Source of the DNA: Flavobacterium sp. I-STPP5a
GTDB lineage: Bacteria; Bacteroidota; Bacteroidia; Flavobacteriales; Flavobacteriaceae
Reading direction: 5' to 3'
NCBI RefSeq assembly: GCF_009764685.1
Contig: NZ_VHLM01000007.1
Location: 1-35,097, forward strand
DNA: 35,097 nt
Below are positions 16,038 through 23,761 of the stretch, piece after piece. The notes beneath the pieces were generated by a model that saw only the letters and a program-made list of their open reading frames with translations, made no database searches and had not been told where the DNA came from. Made by a program: the position numbers and the translations under genes. How positions within the stretch are numbered: the first letter of the stretch is position 1; each line of letters starts with the position of its first letter.

Positions 16038-17024
16038 GTGAAGCAATTTTACATAAAAAAATACGAACCTACTGATTATAAATTGTGGAATGATTTTATT
16101 GGTCAAGCCAAAAATGCTACTTTTTTGTTTCATCGGGATTTTATGGAGTACCACAAAGATCGTTTTGTTGATTTTTCACTTTTGATTTATTTCAACTCAC
16201 AATTAATTGGAATAATGCCAGCCAATAGAGTTGAGGATACTGTTTTCTCTCACCAAGGTCTTACTTATGGCGGTTTGGTTACAACTGATAAATCTAAGCT
16301 CAAAACTATTCTCATGGCCTTTAAAGAGGTTTTATATTTCCTAAATCAAAATACGGTTCAAAAATTGTATTTTAAAGCAATGCCTTCCATATATTGTAAC
16401 AAACCATCTGATGAATTGCTCTATGCTTTATTTTTGGCCGATGCCAAATTAGTTAGAAGAGATTCATTGGCTGTTATAGATTTGACCCAAAATATTGAAT
16501 TTGATAGATCTAGAAAAAATGGAATCATTAGAGGGATAAAAAATAACCTAGAAGTAAGAGAAGAAAATAGTTGTAATGCATTTTGGAACCAAGTGTTGAT
16601 TCCCAATTTAAAAGCACAACATCAAATAGAGCCTGTGCATACAGTTCAAGAAATGGAGTTTTTAAAAACACAGTTTCCTGAAAACGTTCGGCAGTTTAAT
16701 GTGTACAACAAAGATGTTATTGTTGCAGGTGCAACCATATTTGAAACCGACACAGTGGCCCATTGTCAGTACCTATCTAAATTTGAAAATGGAAAAAAAT
16801 TAGGAAGCCTTGACATTTTATTCCAACATTTAATTTATCAAGTTTTTGCTCATAAGTGGTATTTTGATTTTGGGATTTCAAATGAACAAAATGGGAAGTT
16901 GCTCAACGAAGGTTTGTCATACTGGAAAGAAAGTTTTGGAGCTAGAACAATAATTCAAGATTTTTATGAAGTACAAACGGCTGATTTTGAAAAGTTAACC
17001 GCTATTTTTGTAATTAAAAATTAA
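16038..17024 (+). CDS. FemAB/GNAT-fold acyltransferase
   Basis: A 328-residue protein resembling FemAB-like/Acetyltransf_6 proteins. The N-terminal part includes NATFLFHRDFMEYHKDRF, a common opening in this group. The C-terminal part (about 165-310) carries the acyl-donor fold with VAGATIFETDTVAHCQYLSK and LGSLDILFQHLIYQ. Start is GTG. It begins an operon with a sugar aminotransferase 10 bases later and a flippase, so I infer that it acylates the amino sugar made by its neighbour, as WecD does in the E. coli wecD-wecE-wzxE cluster. That role rests on context, not on a diagnostic residue. Confidence 0.75.
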   Translation: MKQFYIKKYEPTDYKLWNDFIGQAKNATFLFHRDFMEYHKDRFVDFSLLIYFNSQLIGIMPANRVEDTVFSHQGLTYGGLVTTDKSKLKTILMAFKEVLYFLNQNTVQKLYFKAMPSIYCNKPSDELLYALFLADAKLVRRDSLAVIDLTQNIEFDRSRKNGIIRGIKNNLEVREENSCNAFWNQVLIPNLKAQHQIEPVHTVQEMEFLKTQFPENVRQFNVYNKDVIVAGATIFETDTVAHCQYLSKFENGKKLGSLDILFQHLIYQVFAHKWYFDFGISNEQNGKLLNEGLSYWKESFGARTIIQDFYEVQTADFEKLTAIFVIKN

Positions 17025-17034
17025 GTCTTGATAG

Positions 17035-18162
17035 ATGATTAAATTCCTAGATTTAAAGAAAATAAATGCACCTTATGAAAGTGCTTTTCAAGATAAGTTG
17101 AAACAAGTACTGGATAATGGTTGGTATATACTAGGGAGTGAGTTGCAAGATTTTGAACGGGATTTTGCTTTATACTGCGGTACTAAGTATTGTATAGGTG
17201 TAGGCAATGGTTTTGATGCACTTTTATTGCTTTTTAAAGGATACATTCAATTAGGTAAATTAAAAAAAGGAGATGCTGTAATTGTTCCCGCAAATACATA
17301 TATCGCCAGTATATTAGCGATTATGCAAGCTGATCTTGTTCCTGTACTAGTAGAGCCAAAGCTTAGTACGTTCAATATTGATACCAATGCTATTCTAAAA
17401 CATATTACTTCAAATACCAAGGCTATTTTAGTTGTTCATTTATACGGACAATTGGCAGATATGGATGCTATATTTGCACTTGCAAATGCTCATAATTTAA
17501 TAGTACTGGAAGATGCAGCCCAAGCTCATGGTGCTCAAGTTACGAGTGGTAATGATGGCTTAGGATTGCAAGAGGAGTCATTATCCCGCAATCAAGCCTA
17601 TAGTTTTTATCCAAGTAAAAATCTGGGAGCATTAGGAGATGGAGGTGCTATTACTACCAATGACTCTGCTCTTGCTGAAGTTCTACAATCCATTCGAAAT
17701 TATGGTTCTAATCTTAAATACAAAAACGATATTATTGGGGTAAACTCGAGATTAGATGAGGTTCAGGCAGCATTTTTAAATGTAAAATTACCTTTTCTAG
17801 ACGCGGCAAATGCTTATCGAATAGCAGTTGCACAGCGATATTTAAATGAAATAAAAAATGAAAAGATAATATTACCTAGTATTTCAAATTCTATTGGTCA
17901 TGAAACTAGTCATGTATTTCACTTGTTTGTGATTAGAACACTTGATCGAGATGATCTGCAAAGATACTTAAGCGAAAATGATATTGAAACGGTAGTGCAT
18001 TATCCTATACCGCCACACAAGCAAAAAGCTTTTGAATTTTTAAATCATAACACATATCCAATTACTGAAAAAATACACAACGAGGTTTTGAGTTTACCCA
18101 TGAGCCCTGTCATGACTGAGGACGAAGTTAGTTATGTGATAACGATTTTAAATCAATATTAG
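17035..18162 (+). CDS. DegT/DnrJ/EryC1/StrS sugar aminotransferase
   Basis: A 375-residue PLP enzyme that puts an amino group on a nucleotide keto-sugar. The PLP lysine is K195 in SFYPSKNLGALGDGG, the cofactor-ring aspartate is D160 in LEDAAQAHGA, and the substrate loop RNYGSNLKYKNDIIGVNSRLDE is complete. VPANTYIASILAIMQ is also typical. Relatives of this kind make 3-amino or 4-amino-6-deoxysugars (FdtB, WecE types); which one cannot be decided. It lies 10 bases after the acyltransferase and one base before the flippase start. Confidence 0.92.
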   Translation: MIKFLDLKKINAPYESAFQDKLKQVLDNGWYILGSELQDFERDFALYCGTKYCIGVGNGFDALLLLFKGYIQLGKLKKGDAVIVPANTYIASILAIMQADLVPVLVEPKLSTFNIDTNAILKHITSNTKAILVVHLYGQLADMDAIFALANAHNLIVLEDAAQAHGAQVTSGNDGLGLQEESLSRNQAYSFYPSKNLGALGDGGAITTNDSALAEVLQSIRNYGSNLKYKNDIIGVNSRLDEVQAAFLNVKLPFLDAANAYRIAVAQRYLNEIKNEKIILPSISNSIGHETSHVFHLFVIRTLDRDDLQRYLSENDIETVVHYPIPPHKQKAFEFLNHNTYPITEKIHNEVLSLPMSPVMTEDEVSYVITILNQY

Positions 18163-18163
18163 T

Positions 18164-19450
18164 TTGAACATATTAAGTAAAATTATTCAAAATAAGTTGT
18201 TTAAAATTGCTACTTGGAATAGCTTGAGTGTTGCCATAAAAATAGTATCAGGATTACTCACTTCAAAGATTTTAGCTGTTTTTGTAGGACCTAGCGGAAT
18301 GGCATTGGTGGGTAATTTACGTGTTTTTTTTACTTCACTGGAGAATATTTCTACTTTAGGTTTTCAAAATGGCATTGTAAAATATGTTGCTGAAGCCGAA
18401 AATAGCGATTTGGAACTCAAGAAAGTTTTAGCCACAGTAACTTTGAGTTTGCTTGCAGTTGCAGTAGTTTTGAGTTCTGTCTTGTACTTTTTGGCATCCT
18501 ATTGGAATTTTTTGCTGTTTGGAGAAAATTTCGACTTTGCTTTTGTTATAAAAGTCTTGGCATTTTCTTTACCATGGTATACCATTTCAGTGTTTTTTAC
18601 CGCTGTTATCAACGGACTTGGTAAATACAAAAAAGTTATTTGGATCAATACAATAGGGAATGTATTGGGTTTTTTACTCTCTGTAGTATTAATTATTAAT
18701 TACAAAACAACGGGTGCGTTACTTGCGCTTGTTTTAATGCCAGCAACACTTTTTTTTGCAGCCGTTTTTTTTGCCAATAAAGAAATTGCATTTATATCCT
18801 TATTTTCTTGGAAAGAATTTGATTTTGCTATTCTAAAAAAACTAGGATCTTATACCGTAATGACTTTGGCTACAGCTGTTGTGGGTCCATTGATTTATCT
18901 CGCCATCCGAAAAAATATCATCTTGAATTTAGGACTTGAACAAGCTGGATATTGGGAAACGATGCAGCGAATTTCAATGTATTACATGATGTTTGTGACC
19001 ACTATAATAAGCGTATATTTTTTACCACAATTAGCTACAGCCAAAAACAATTTGGCAACAAAAAAAATGTTTTTGGAATTTTATAAATTGGTTTTACCAC
19101 TTTTTATAGTTGTCATGGTCGTGTTATATTGCCTACGATTTTGCATCATTGATCTTCTTTTTACTCCCGCTTTCCGTCCTGTTGCGGCCCTGTTTTTTTG
19201 GCAATTATTTGGAGATGTATTCAAGGTTGCTGCTTTAATTTTAGGGTGTCAATTTTTTGCCAAAAAGCTTACCGTAGCATTCTTAGTGACAGAGTTTTTT
19301 TCCTTATTTATGATGCTTTTTTTATGTACTTTTTTGTTAAAAAAATATGGTATAGAAGGTGTAGTATTGGCGCAAGCAATTGATAATGTGATTTATTTTT
19401 TTATGTTACTTTTTTACTTTCGTACAATTTTTAAAAGTGAAGAGCAGTAG
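18164..19450 (+). CDS. Wzx-type O-antigen/polysaccharide flippase
   Basis: A 428-residue polytopic membrane protein of the MOP superfamily with about twelve hydrophobic segments. The opening KIATWNSLSVAIKIVSGLLTSKILAVFVGPSGMALVG region (about 13-48) is characteristic of WzxE-like O-antigen translocases, which move lipid-linked sugar units across the inner membrane. The start is a TTG directly after the aminotransferase stop (one base between), showing tight operon coupling. A polymerase and glycosyltransferases are not in the window, so the product pathway is incomplete here. Confidence 0.9.
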   Translation: MNILSKIIQNKLFKIATWNSLSVAIKIVSGLLTSKILAVFVGPSGMALVGNLRVFFTSLENISTLGFQNGIVKYVAEAENSDLELKKVLATVTLSLLAVAVVLSSVLYFLASYWNFLLFGENFDFAFVIKVLAFSLPWYTISVFFTAVINGLGKYKKVIWINTIGNVLGFLLSVVLIINYKTTGALLALVLMPATLFFAAVFFANKEIAFISLFSWKEFDFAILKKLGSYTVMTLATAVVGPLIYLAIRKNIILNLGLEQAGYWETMQRISMYYMMFVTTIISVYFLPQLATAKNNLATKKMFLEFYKLVLPLFIVVMVVLYCLRFCIIDLLFTPAFRPVAALFFWQLFGDVFKVAALILGCQFFAKKLTVAFLVTEFFSLFMMLFLCTFLLKKYGIEGVVLAQAIDNVIYFFMLLFYFRTIFKSEEQ

Positions 19451-19523
19451 TTTTTTAAAGTTAGAAATGATCTTAAAAAAACAATAGCCCACAATATTTT
19501 CATGAATCCCCTACAAAAAAATG

Positions 19524-19531
19524 TATTTTTG
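19524..19531 (+). promoter_or_regulatory. -7 promoter element of the response regulator gene
   Basis: TATTTTTG matches TAnnTTTG, 21 bases before the TTG start of the regulator. No clear TTG was found upstream at the right distance. Confidence 0.5.
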
Positions 19532-19552
19532 TGGTCTAATTGATAGCTTATT

Positions 19553-20893
19553 TTGAAAAACATACTCATAATTGACGATGAAGAAAAACTTCGAGGATTG
19601 CTTGCTCGAATAGTAAAATCAGAAGGTTTTCATGTCATTGAAGCTCCCGATTTGAAATCAGGGTTTAAAAAAATAGAACACAACGACATTGATGTGGTAC
19701 TCTGTGATGTTAAACTTCCAGATGGGAACGGTGTTGATTTTGTAACCAAGATTAAAGAATCCTTTTCCGTTGTTGAGGTTATTTTGTTAACAGCTTTTGG
19801 AAATATTTCAGATGGTGTTCAGGCCATGAAAAACGGGGCTTTTGATTATATTGTTAAAGGCGATGATAATGACAGAATATTACCTCTGCTGTATAAAGCT
19901 CTTGAAAAATCAGAATTACAACGTAAAGTTGTGATACTCGAAAAACGAATTTCAGATAAATTTTCATTCCAAACTATAGTTGGGAAATCAAAAGCTTTGC
20001 AGCAAATAATAGAACTTGCAAAAAAAGTAGCCGTTACAGATTCAACCGTTTTATTAACAGGAGAAACAGGAACCGGAAAGGAAGTTTTTGCACAAGCCAT
20101 TCACGAAAACAGCAATCGAATAGGGAAGTCCTTTGTGGCTCTGAACTGCAGTACTTTTGGTAAGGAAATTTTAGAAAGTGAATTGTTTGGACACAAGCAA
20201 GGTGCTTTTACGGGAGCACTAAAAGATAAAAAAGGGTTTATCGAAGAAGCGCATGGCGGGACTTTGTTTTTGGATGAAATAGGAGAAATGCCTATTGATT
20301 TGCAAGCTAAATTGCTTCGTGTTTTAGAAACAAATGAATACATTCCGGTTGGAGGAACTACTGTAAAAAAATCTAACTTTCGTTTGATTGCGGCTACAAA
20401 TCGGGATTTAAAAACAGAAAGTGAAGCACATCGTTTTCGTTCTGATCTTTATTTTAGGCTAAATATTTTCGAGATTAAAATTCCACCTTTGCGCGAAAGA
20501 GTAAAAGACATAGCTCCATTAGCCCAAAGTTTTGCAATTCAATTTTCGGCTAAAACCAATAAAAAAGCAGTTCAAATTGATGCCGATTTTCTTCATAAAC
20601 TAGAAACGTACCACTGGCCAGGAAATGTAAGGGAACTTAAAAACGTGATTGAACGTGCCGTTATTTTGGTTAATCACGAGATTTTAACTCAAGATTTGCT
20701 GCCTTACGAAATACAACATCAAACTGTCAAAGACAATAAGATAGTCTCCGCTTTTTCTATAGGAAGCGTCGAAAAATTACACATTCAAAAAGTTTTGAAT
20801 TATACAAAAGGCAATAAAGCCGAAACGGCACGGTTACTCGAAATTGGTATTGCCACACTTTATAGAAAATTAGACGAATACAATATTCATTAA
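19553..20893 (+). CDS. NtrC-type sigma-54 response regulator at the kdp locus
   Basis: A 446-residue three-domain regulator. The receiver domain (1-115) has the acidic pair in IIDDEE and the phospho-acceptor D52 in LCDVKLPDG, with T80 and K102. The AAA+ domain (about 140-375) has Walker A GETGTGKE (170-177), the sigma-54 contact loop GAFTGA (217-222) and the Walker B region GGTLFLDEIGEMP. A Fis-type helix-turn-helix closes the protein (KAETARLLEIGIATLYRKL). Start is TTG. It precedes the kdp genes in the same direction and is followed by a terminator. No KdpE is present, so I infer that it pairs with the downstream kinase to control kdp transcription. Confidence 0.9.
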   Translation: MKNILIIDDEEKLRGLLARIVKSEGFHVIEAPDLKSGFKKIEHNDIDVVLCDVKLPDGNGVDFVTKIKESFSVVEVILLTAFGNISDGVQAMKNGAFDYIVKGDDNDRILPLLYKALEKSELQRKVVILEKRISDKFSFQTIVGKSKALQQIIELAKKVAVTDSTVLLTGETGTGKEVFAQAIHENSNRIGKSFVALNCSTFGKEILESELFGHKQGAFTGALKDKKGFIEEAHGGTLFLDEIGEMPIDLQAKLLRVLETNEYIPVGGTTVKKSNFRLIAATNRDLKTESEAHRFRSDLYFRLNIFEIKIPPLRERVKDIAPLAQSFAIQFSAKTNKKAVQIDADFLHKLETYHWPGNVRELKNVIERAVILVNHEILTQDLLPYEIQHQTVKDNKIVSAFSIGSVEKLHIQKVLNYTKGNKAETARLLEIGIATLYRKLDEYNIH

Positions 20894-20910
20894 AATCATA
20901 TTGTTTTGAG

Positions 20911-20940
20911 AAAAGCCTATCATTTTGATAGGCTTTTTTT
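20911..20940 (+). terminator. Intrinsic terminator of the response regulator gene
   Basis: AAGCCTATC and GATAGGCTT pair perfectly around a five-base loop and are followed by a run of T. It separates regulator transcription from the kdp genes. Confidence 0.88.
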
Positions 20941-20998
20941 ATGCTTTTTTTTGGTATAAAAACTTCAAAATCCTAATTGACAAAGCTTTGAGGTGTGC

Positions 20999-21110
20999 TA
21001 TGGTATTTTGGAATGCATTTTGGCATAAGCGATGAAGAACATAATAAATCATTCTTATGAAATCGCCATGATTCGAATTAGAAATAAAATCGAAGAATGG
21101 CGATACCATA
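20999..21110. promoter_or_regulatory. Dyad-rich control region before the kdp operon
   Basis: Two nested inverted repeats lie in the only long gap before the operon. ATCGCCAT..TTCGA (21062-21076) faces TCGAA..ATGGCGAT (21090-21104), 15 positions with two mismatches, and TATGGTAT (20999-21006) faces ATACCATA (21103-21110). This is the expected place for binding sites of a sigma-54 activator. I found no good -24/-12 element: the best (TGGCAT at 21021) lacks the TTGC half. The role is inferred from position. Confidence 0.45.
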
Positions 21111-21139
21111 TTCCTTAAAAAAACAAATATTAAATACAT

Positions 21140-21421
21140 ATGAAAAATCAAGTCACCACGATTTACAAACAAGCGGAACGCTTCGCCGAAATCACCAAGA
21201 CTGCCATTATTACGGGAAATATTTCCAGAGCAAAAAAATGTTTGGCACTCGCTGAACGCTTATTGGCAACAGGAAGCAACGAAACTAAAATTGCTATTTC
21301 CAATGTCTATCTTTTTTCGGTTTCCTCTTTTATGGAAATGCGTCATTGCACAATTTCAGATCTTTTTCCAAAATCTTTGAAGGCGGAATACATCAAGCAA
21401 ATAAATGCTTCGGGAGTATAA
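21140..21421 (+). CDS. Small kdp-associated protein, unknown function
   Basis: A 93-residue soluble protein, mostly helical, with KQAERFAEITKTAI, RAKKCLALAERLL and a C-terminal VYLFSVSSFMEMRHC..LFPKSLKAEYIKQ segment. It has no signal peptide or membrane helix. I recall similar small proteins in flavobacterial kdp loci (possibly the family called DUF7674), but I cannot confirm this. It is the first gene of the kdp operon, 49 bases before the 28-aa membrane peptide. The position suggests a regulatory or assembly role, which is only inference. Confidence 0.75.
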   Translation: MKNQVTTIYKQAERFAEITKTAIITGNISRAKKCLALAERLLATGSNETKIAISNVYLFSVSSFMEMRHCTISDLFPKSLKAEYIKQINASGV

Positions 21422-21470
21422 CGAGGCTACTAAATTGTCTAAAAGTCCAATAATCCAATAATCTAAAATT

Positions 21471-21557
21471 ATGATAATCACAATCCTTTTACTCACACTA
21501 GCCGTTTTGTTGTTTGCGATTTGTTTTAAATCTGTCGAATTTTTTGAAAAAATCTAA
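21471..21557 (+). CDS. 28-aa membrane peptide before kdpF
   Basis: ATG to TAA encodes 28 residues: a continuous hydrophobic helix (IITILLLTLAVLLFAICF) and a short polar tail KSVEFFEKI. It lies three bases before kdpF, in the same direction. KdpF itself is a similar single-helix peptide, so this could be a second small subunit or a stabiliser of the transporter. No ribosome binding site is obvious, as is usual in this phylum. Confidence 0.6.
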   Translation: MIITILLLTLAVLLFAICFKSVEFFEKI

Positions 21558-21560
21558 ATT

Positions 21561-21638
21561 ATGACTGCACTATTTATTATTGCACTTGTTGTTTTCGGCT
21601 ATTTGGTTTACGTATTAATCAAACCCGAAAAATTTTAA
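21561..21638 (+). CDS. kdpF: KdpF, small subunit of the K+-transporting ATPase
   Basis: A 25-residue peptide with one hydrophobic helix (LFIIALVVFGYLVYVLI) and the family ending KPEKF, very close to the RPEKF ending of known KdpF proteins. KdpF packs beside KdpA and stabilises the KdpFABC complex. Three bases separate it from the 28-aa peptide before it; a repeat-filled spacer of 124 bases separates it from kdpA. Confidence 0.85.
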   Translation: MTALFIIALVVFGYLVYVLIKPEKF

Positions 21639-21641
21639 GCA

Positions 21642-21676
21642 TGTGAAATGTAATTAGTGAGAAGTGAAAAGTTGAA
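21642..21676 (+). repeat. Heptad array, purine arm, before kdpA
   Basis: Five units in exact 7-base phase: tgtgaaa, tgtaatt, agtgaga, agtgaaa, agttgaa. It starts four bases after the kdpF stop and is the left arm of the kdpF-kdpA spacer. Confidence 0.7.
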
Positions 21677-21688
21677 AAAATCTCTTTG

Positions 21689-21758
21689 CAGTACAACCTA
21701 CATCTCACGGATCACAACTTACATTTCACAACTCATGTTTCACCATTAACAAATTACA
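21689..21758 (+). repeat. Heptad array, pyrimidine arm, before kdpA
   Basis: Ten units in exact 7-base phase, mostly ending in aca or cac: cagtaca, acctaca, tctcacg, gatcaca, acttaca, tttcaca, actcatg, tttcacc, attaaca, aattaca. The array runs to four bases before the kdpA ATG. With the purine arm at 21642-21676 it forms an imperfect inverted repeat. Confidence 0.75.
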
Positions 21759-21762
21759 TCTT

Positions 21763-23481
21763 ATGAATACAGAAGTATTTGGTGTCATCAGTATTTTTAT
21801 CGTCTCTATAGTTTTGGCTATTCCTATTGGAAGGTATATCGCTAAAGTTTTTACGGGAGATAAAACTATACTTGACCCGATTTTTAATCCAATTGAGAAA
21901 TTTATTTTCAAAATAAGTGGTATCAATTCCACCGAAGAAATGAACTGGAAACAACATTTGAAAGCGTTGTTAAGCGTGAATATGGTTTGGTTCTTTATTT
22001 GCTTTTTTGTGTTGTTATTTCAAGGTTCAATGCCTTTAAATCCGGATAACAATCCAAACATGACTCCTGATTTGGCATTCAATACCGCTATTTCGTTTAT
22101 GGTAAATTGCAATTTACAACATTATTCTGGCGAAACAGGCGTTTCTTATTTGTCACAAATGGTATTGATGTTCCTCCAATTTGTTTCTGCAGGTGTCGGG
22201 ATGGCTGCCGCAGCAATGGTTTTTACCGCAATGAAAGAGAGAACCACAGATAAATTGGGCAATTTTTATAATTATTTTATCAAAAGCTGTACTAGAATTT
22301 TACTGCCTCTTTCTGCTCTTGTAGCCATCGCTTTGTTATTTAACGGAACACCAATGACTTTTGAAGGAAAAGATACAATTACCACTTTACAAGGTGATTC
22401 AGTAGCAGTTTCCCGAGGACCAGCCGCAGCATTTATCGGTATAAAACATATCGGAACCAATGGCGGGGGATTTTTTGGAGCCAATTCGGCGCATCCATTT
22501 GAAAATCCTACTTATTTTAGTAATGCAGTTGAATTATGGGCACAATTAATCATTCCGTTTGCTATGATTTTTGCTTTGGGTTTTTATCTAAAGAAAAGAA
22601 GGCTGTCCTACGTAGTTTTTGGTGTGATGACTATTGGGTTTTTACTTTTAGTTATTCCAACCGTTATCAGTGAACTCAACGGAAACCCAGCTATCGAAAA
22701 AATGGGAATTGCCCAAACAGCAGGAGCCATGGAAGGCAAAGAAGTTCGTTTTGGACCCGCTATTTCTGGATTTTGGAGCATTGCTACCACCGTGATTTCT
22801 ACAGGCTCGGTGAATAGTATGCATGACAGCTCGATGCCGGTTTCTGGATCCATGCAATTACTAGCGATGATGGTGAATGCCTTTTATGGTGGTTGCGGGG
22901 TAGGATTTTTGAACTTCTATATTTTTATCATTCTAGCGGTCTTTATTTCGGGATTAATGGTGGGACGAACACCAGAATTTTTAGGAAAGAAAATTGAAGC
23001 CCGAGAAGTGAAAGTTGCAGCTTTCATTGCCATTCTTCACCCTTTATTGATATTGTCAGGAACGGCTTTGGCATCTTATTTTGCTGCAAATGATACTGCA
23101 ATGGGCTACTGGTTTAGCGGTAATGCCACTGGCTGGTTGAACAATCCTGGACATCACGGGTTTTCGGAAATGCTGTATGAATATACTTCGAGCGCTGCCA
23201 ACAACGGTTCTGGATTTGAAGGTTTGGTCGACAATAATCCTTTTTGGAATATCACTACAGGAATTGTGTTGTTACTGAGTCGTTTCCTTCCTATCATTGG
23301 GCCTTTAGCTATCGCAGGATTGTTGGCAAATAAAAAATATATTCCTGAAAGTGCTGGAACTTTAAAAACAGACACGACCATTTTTGGAGTTATGGTTTTT
23401 GCCGTAATCGCCATTATTGCAGCCTTGTCTTTTTTCCCAGCATTAGCCCTTGGCCCTTTAGCGGAATACTTTTCTATGTAA
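21763..23481 (+). CDS. kdpA: KdpA, potassium-binding subunit of the K+-transporting ATPase
   Basis: A 572-residue membrane protein, slightly longer than the E. coli protein of 557. It forms the K+ selectivity pore of KdpFABC. The four pore regions can be recognised: NCNLQHYSGE, GTNGGGFFGANSAHPFENPT, YGGCGVGFLNF and SSAANNGSGFEG, each bearing a filter glycine. About ten hydrophobic helices surround them. The frame is undisturbed, although both flanking spacers are made of heptad repeats. Together with kdpF, kdpB and kdpC it gives a complete transporter. Confidence 0.97.
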   Translation: MNTEVFGVISIFIVSIVLAIPIGRYIAKVFTGDKTILDPIFNPIEKFIFKISGINSTEEMNWKQHLKALLSVNMVWFFICFFVLLFQGSMPLNPDNNPNMTPDLAFNTAISFMVNCNLQHYSGETGVSYLSQMVLMFLQFVSAGVGMAAAAMVFTAMKERTTDKLGNFYNYFIKSCTRILLPLSALVAIALLFNGTPMTFEGKDTITTLQGDSVAVSRGPAAAFIGIKHIGTNGGGFFGANSAHPFENPTYFSNAVELWAQLIIPFAMIFALGFYLKKRRLSYVVFGVMTIGFLLLVIPTVISELNGNPAIEKMGIAQTAGAMEGKEVRFGPAISGFWSIATTVISTGSVNSMHDSSMPVSGSMQLLAMMVNAFYGGCGVGFLNFYIFIILAVFISGLMVGRTPEFLGKKIEAREVKVAAFIAILHPLLILSGTALASYFAANDTAMGYWFSGNATGWLNNPGHHGFSEMLYEYTSSAANNGSGFEGLVDNNPFWNITTGIVLLLSRFLPIIGPLAIAGLLANKKYIPESAGTLKTDTTIFGVMVFAVIAIIAALSFFPALALGPLAEYFSM

Positions 23482-23640
23482 GAAGTGAATTGTGAAAAAA
23501 GTGAATTGTGAAAAAAGTGAGAGGTTAAAAAAGTAAGATGTAAAAAGTGAAAAATGTAAAAAGTGAAAAATGTAAAAAGTGAAAAAGTAAAAAGTGAAAA
23601 GTGAAAAAAGTGAGAAGTCAAAAAAGTTAATAATATGAAA
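23482..23640 (+). repeat. Heptad-derived array, purine arm, after kdpA
   Basis: About 150 bases of agtgaaa/tgtaaaa/agtgaga-type units, with some 9-base variants (agtgaaaaa), starting right after the kdpA stop. The units are the reverse complements of those in the facing arm at 23685-23761. A translated minus-strand frame through it is only low-complexity F/H/L/S. Confidence 0.7.
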
Positions 23641-23684
23641 TATGTAGAATCATCAATAGGATAAGCTTATTTTTTCATTAAACA

Positions 23685-23761
23685 TTTCACTTCTAGCATT
23701 TCACTTCTAACAAATCGCTTCTAACATTTTCCTTCTAACATTTCACTTCTCACTCTTTACA
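23685..23761 (+). repeat. Heptad array, pyrimidine arm, between kdpA and the four-helix gene
   Basis: Eleven units in exact 7-base phase: tttcact, tctagca, tttcact, tctaaca, aatcgct, tctaaca, ttttcct, tctaaca, tttcact, tctcact, ctttaca. The last unit contains the stop codon of the antisense four-helix gene. Confidence 0.78.

Noticed and set aside
21021..21035. TGGCAT-N5-ATGA as a sigma-54 promoter before kdp
   Set aside because: The -12 half lacks TTGC. Other GG/GC pairs nearby are spaced one base off or miss a key base. No -24/-12 element can be supported.
20939..21172. 77-codon minus-strand open frame upstream of the kdp operon
   Set aside because: It overlaps the start of the 93-residue gene, has no family features, and its sequence is shaped by the inverted repeats in the control region.
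23154..23621. 155-codon minus-strand open frame over the kdpA end and its spacer
   Set aside because: Its first part translates the heptad array into low-complexity F/H/L/S and the rest is antisense to kdpA. It is explained by the repeat.
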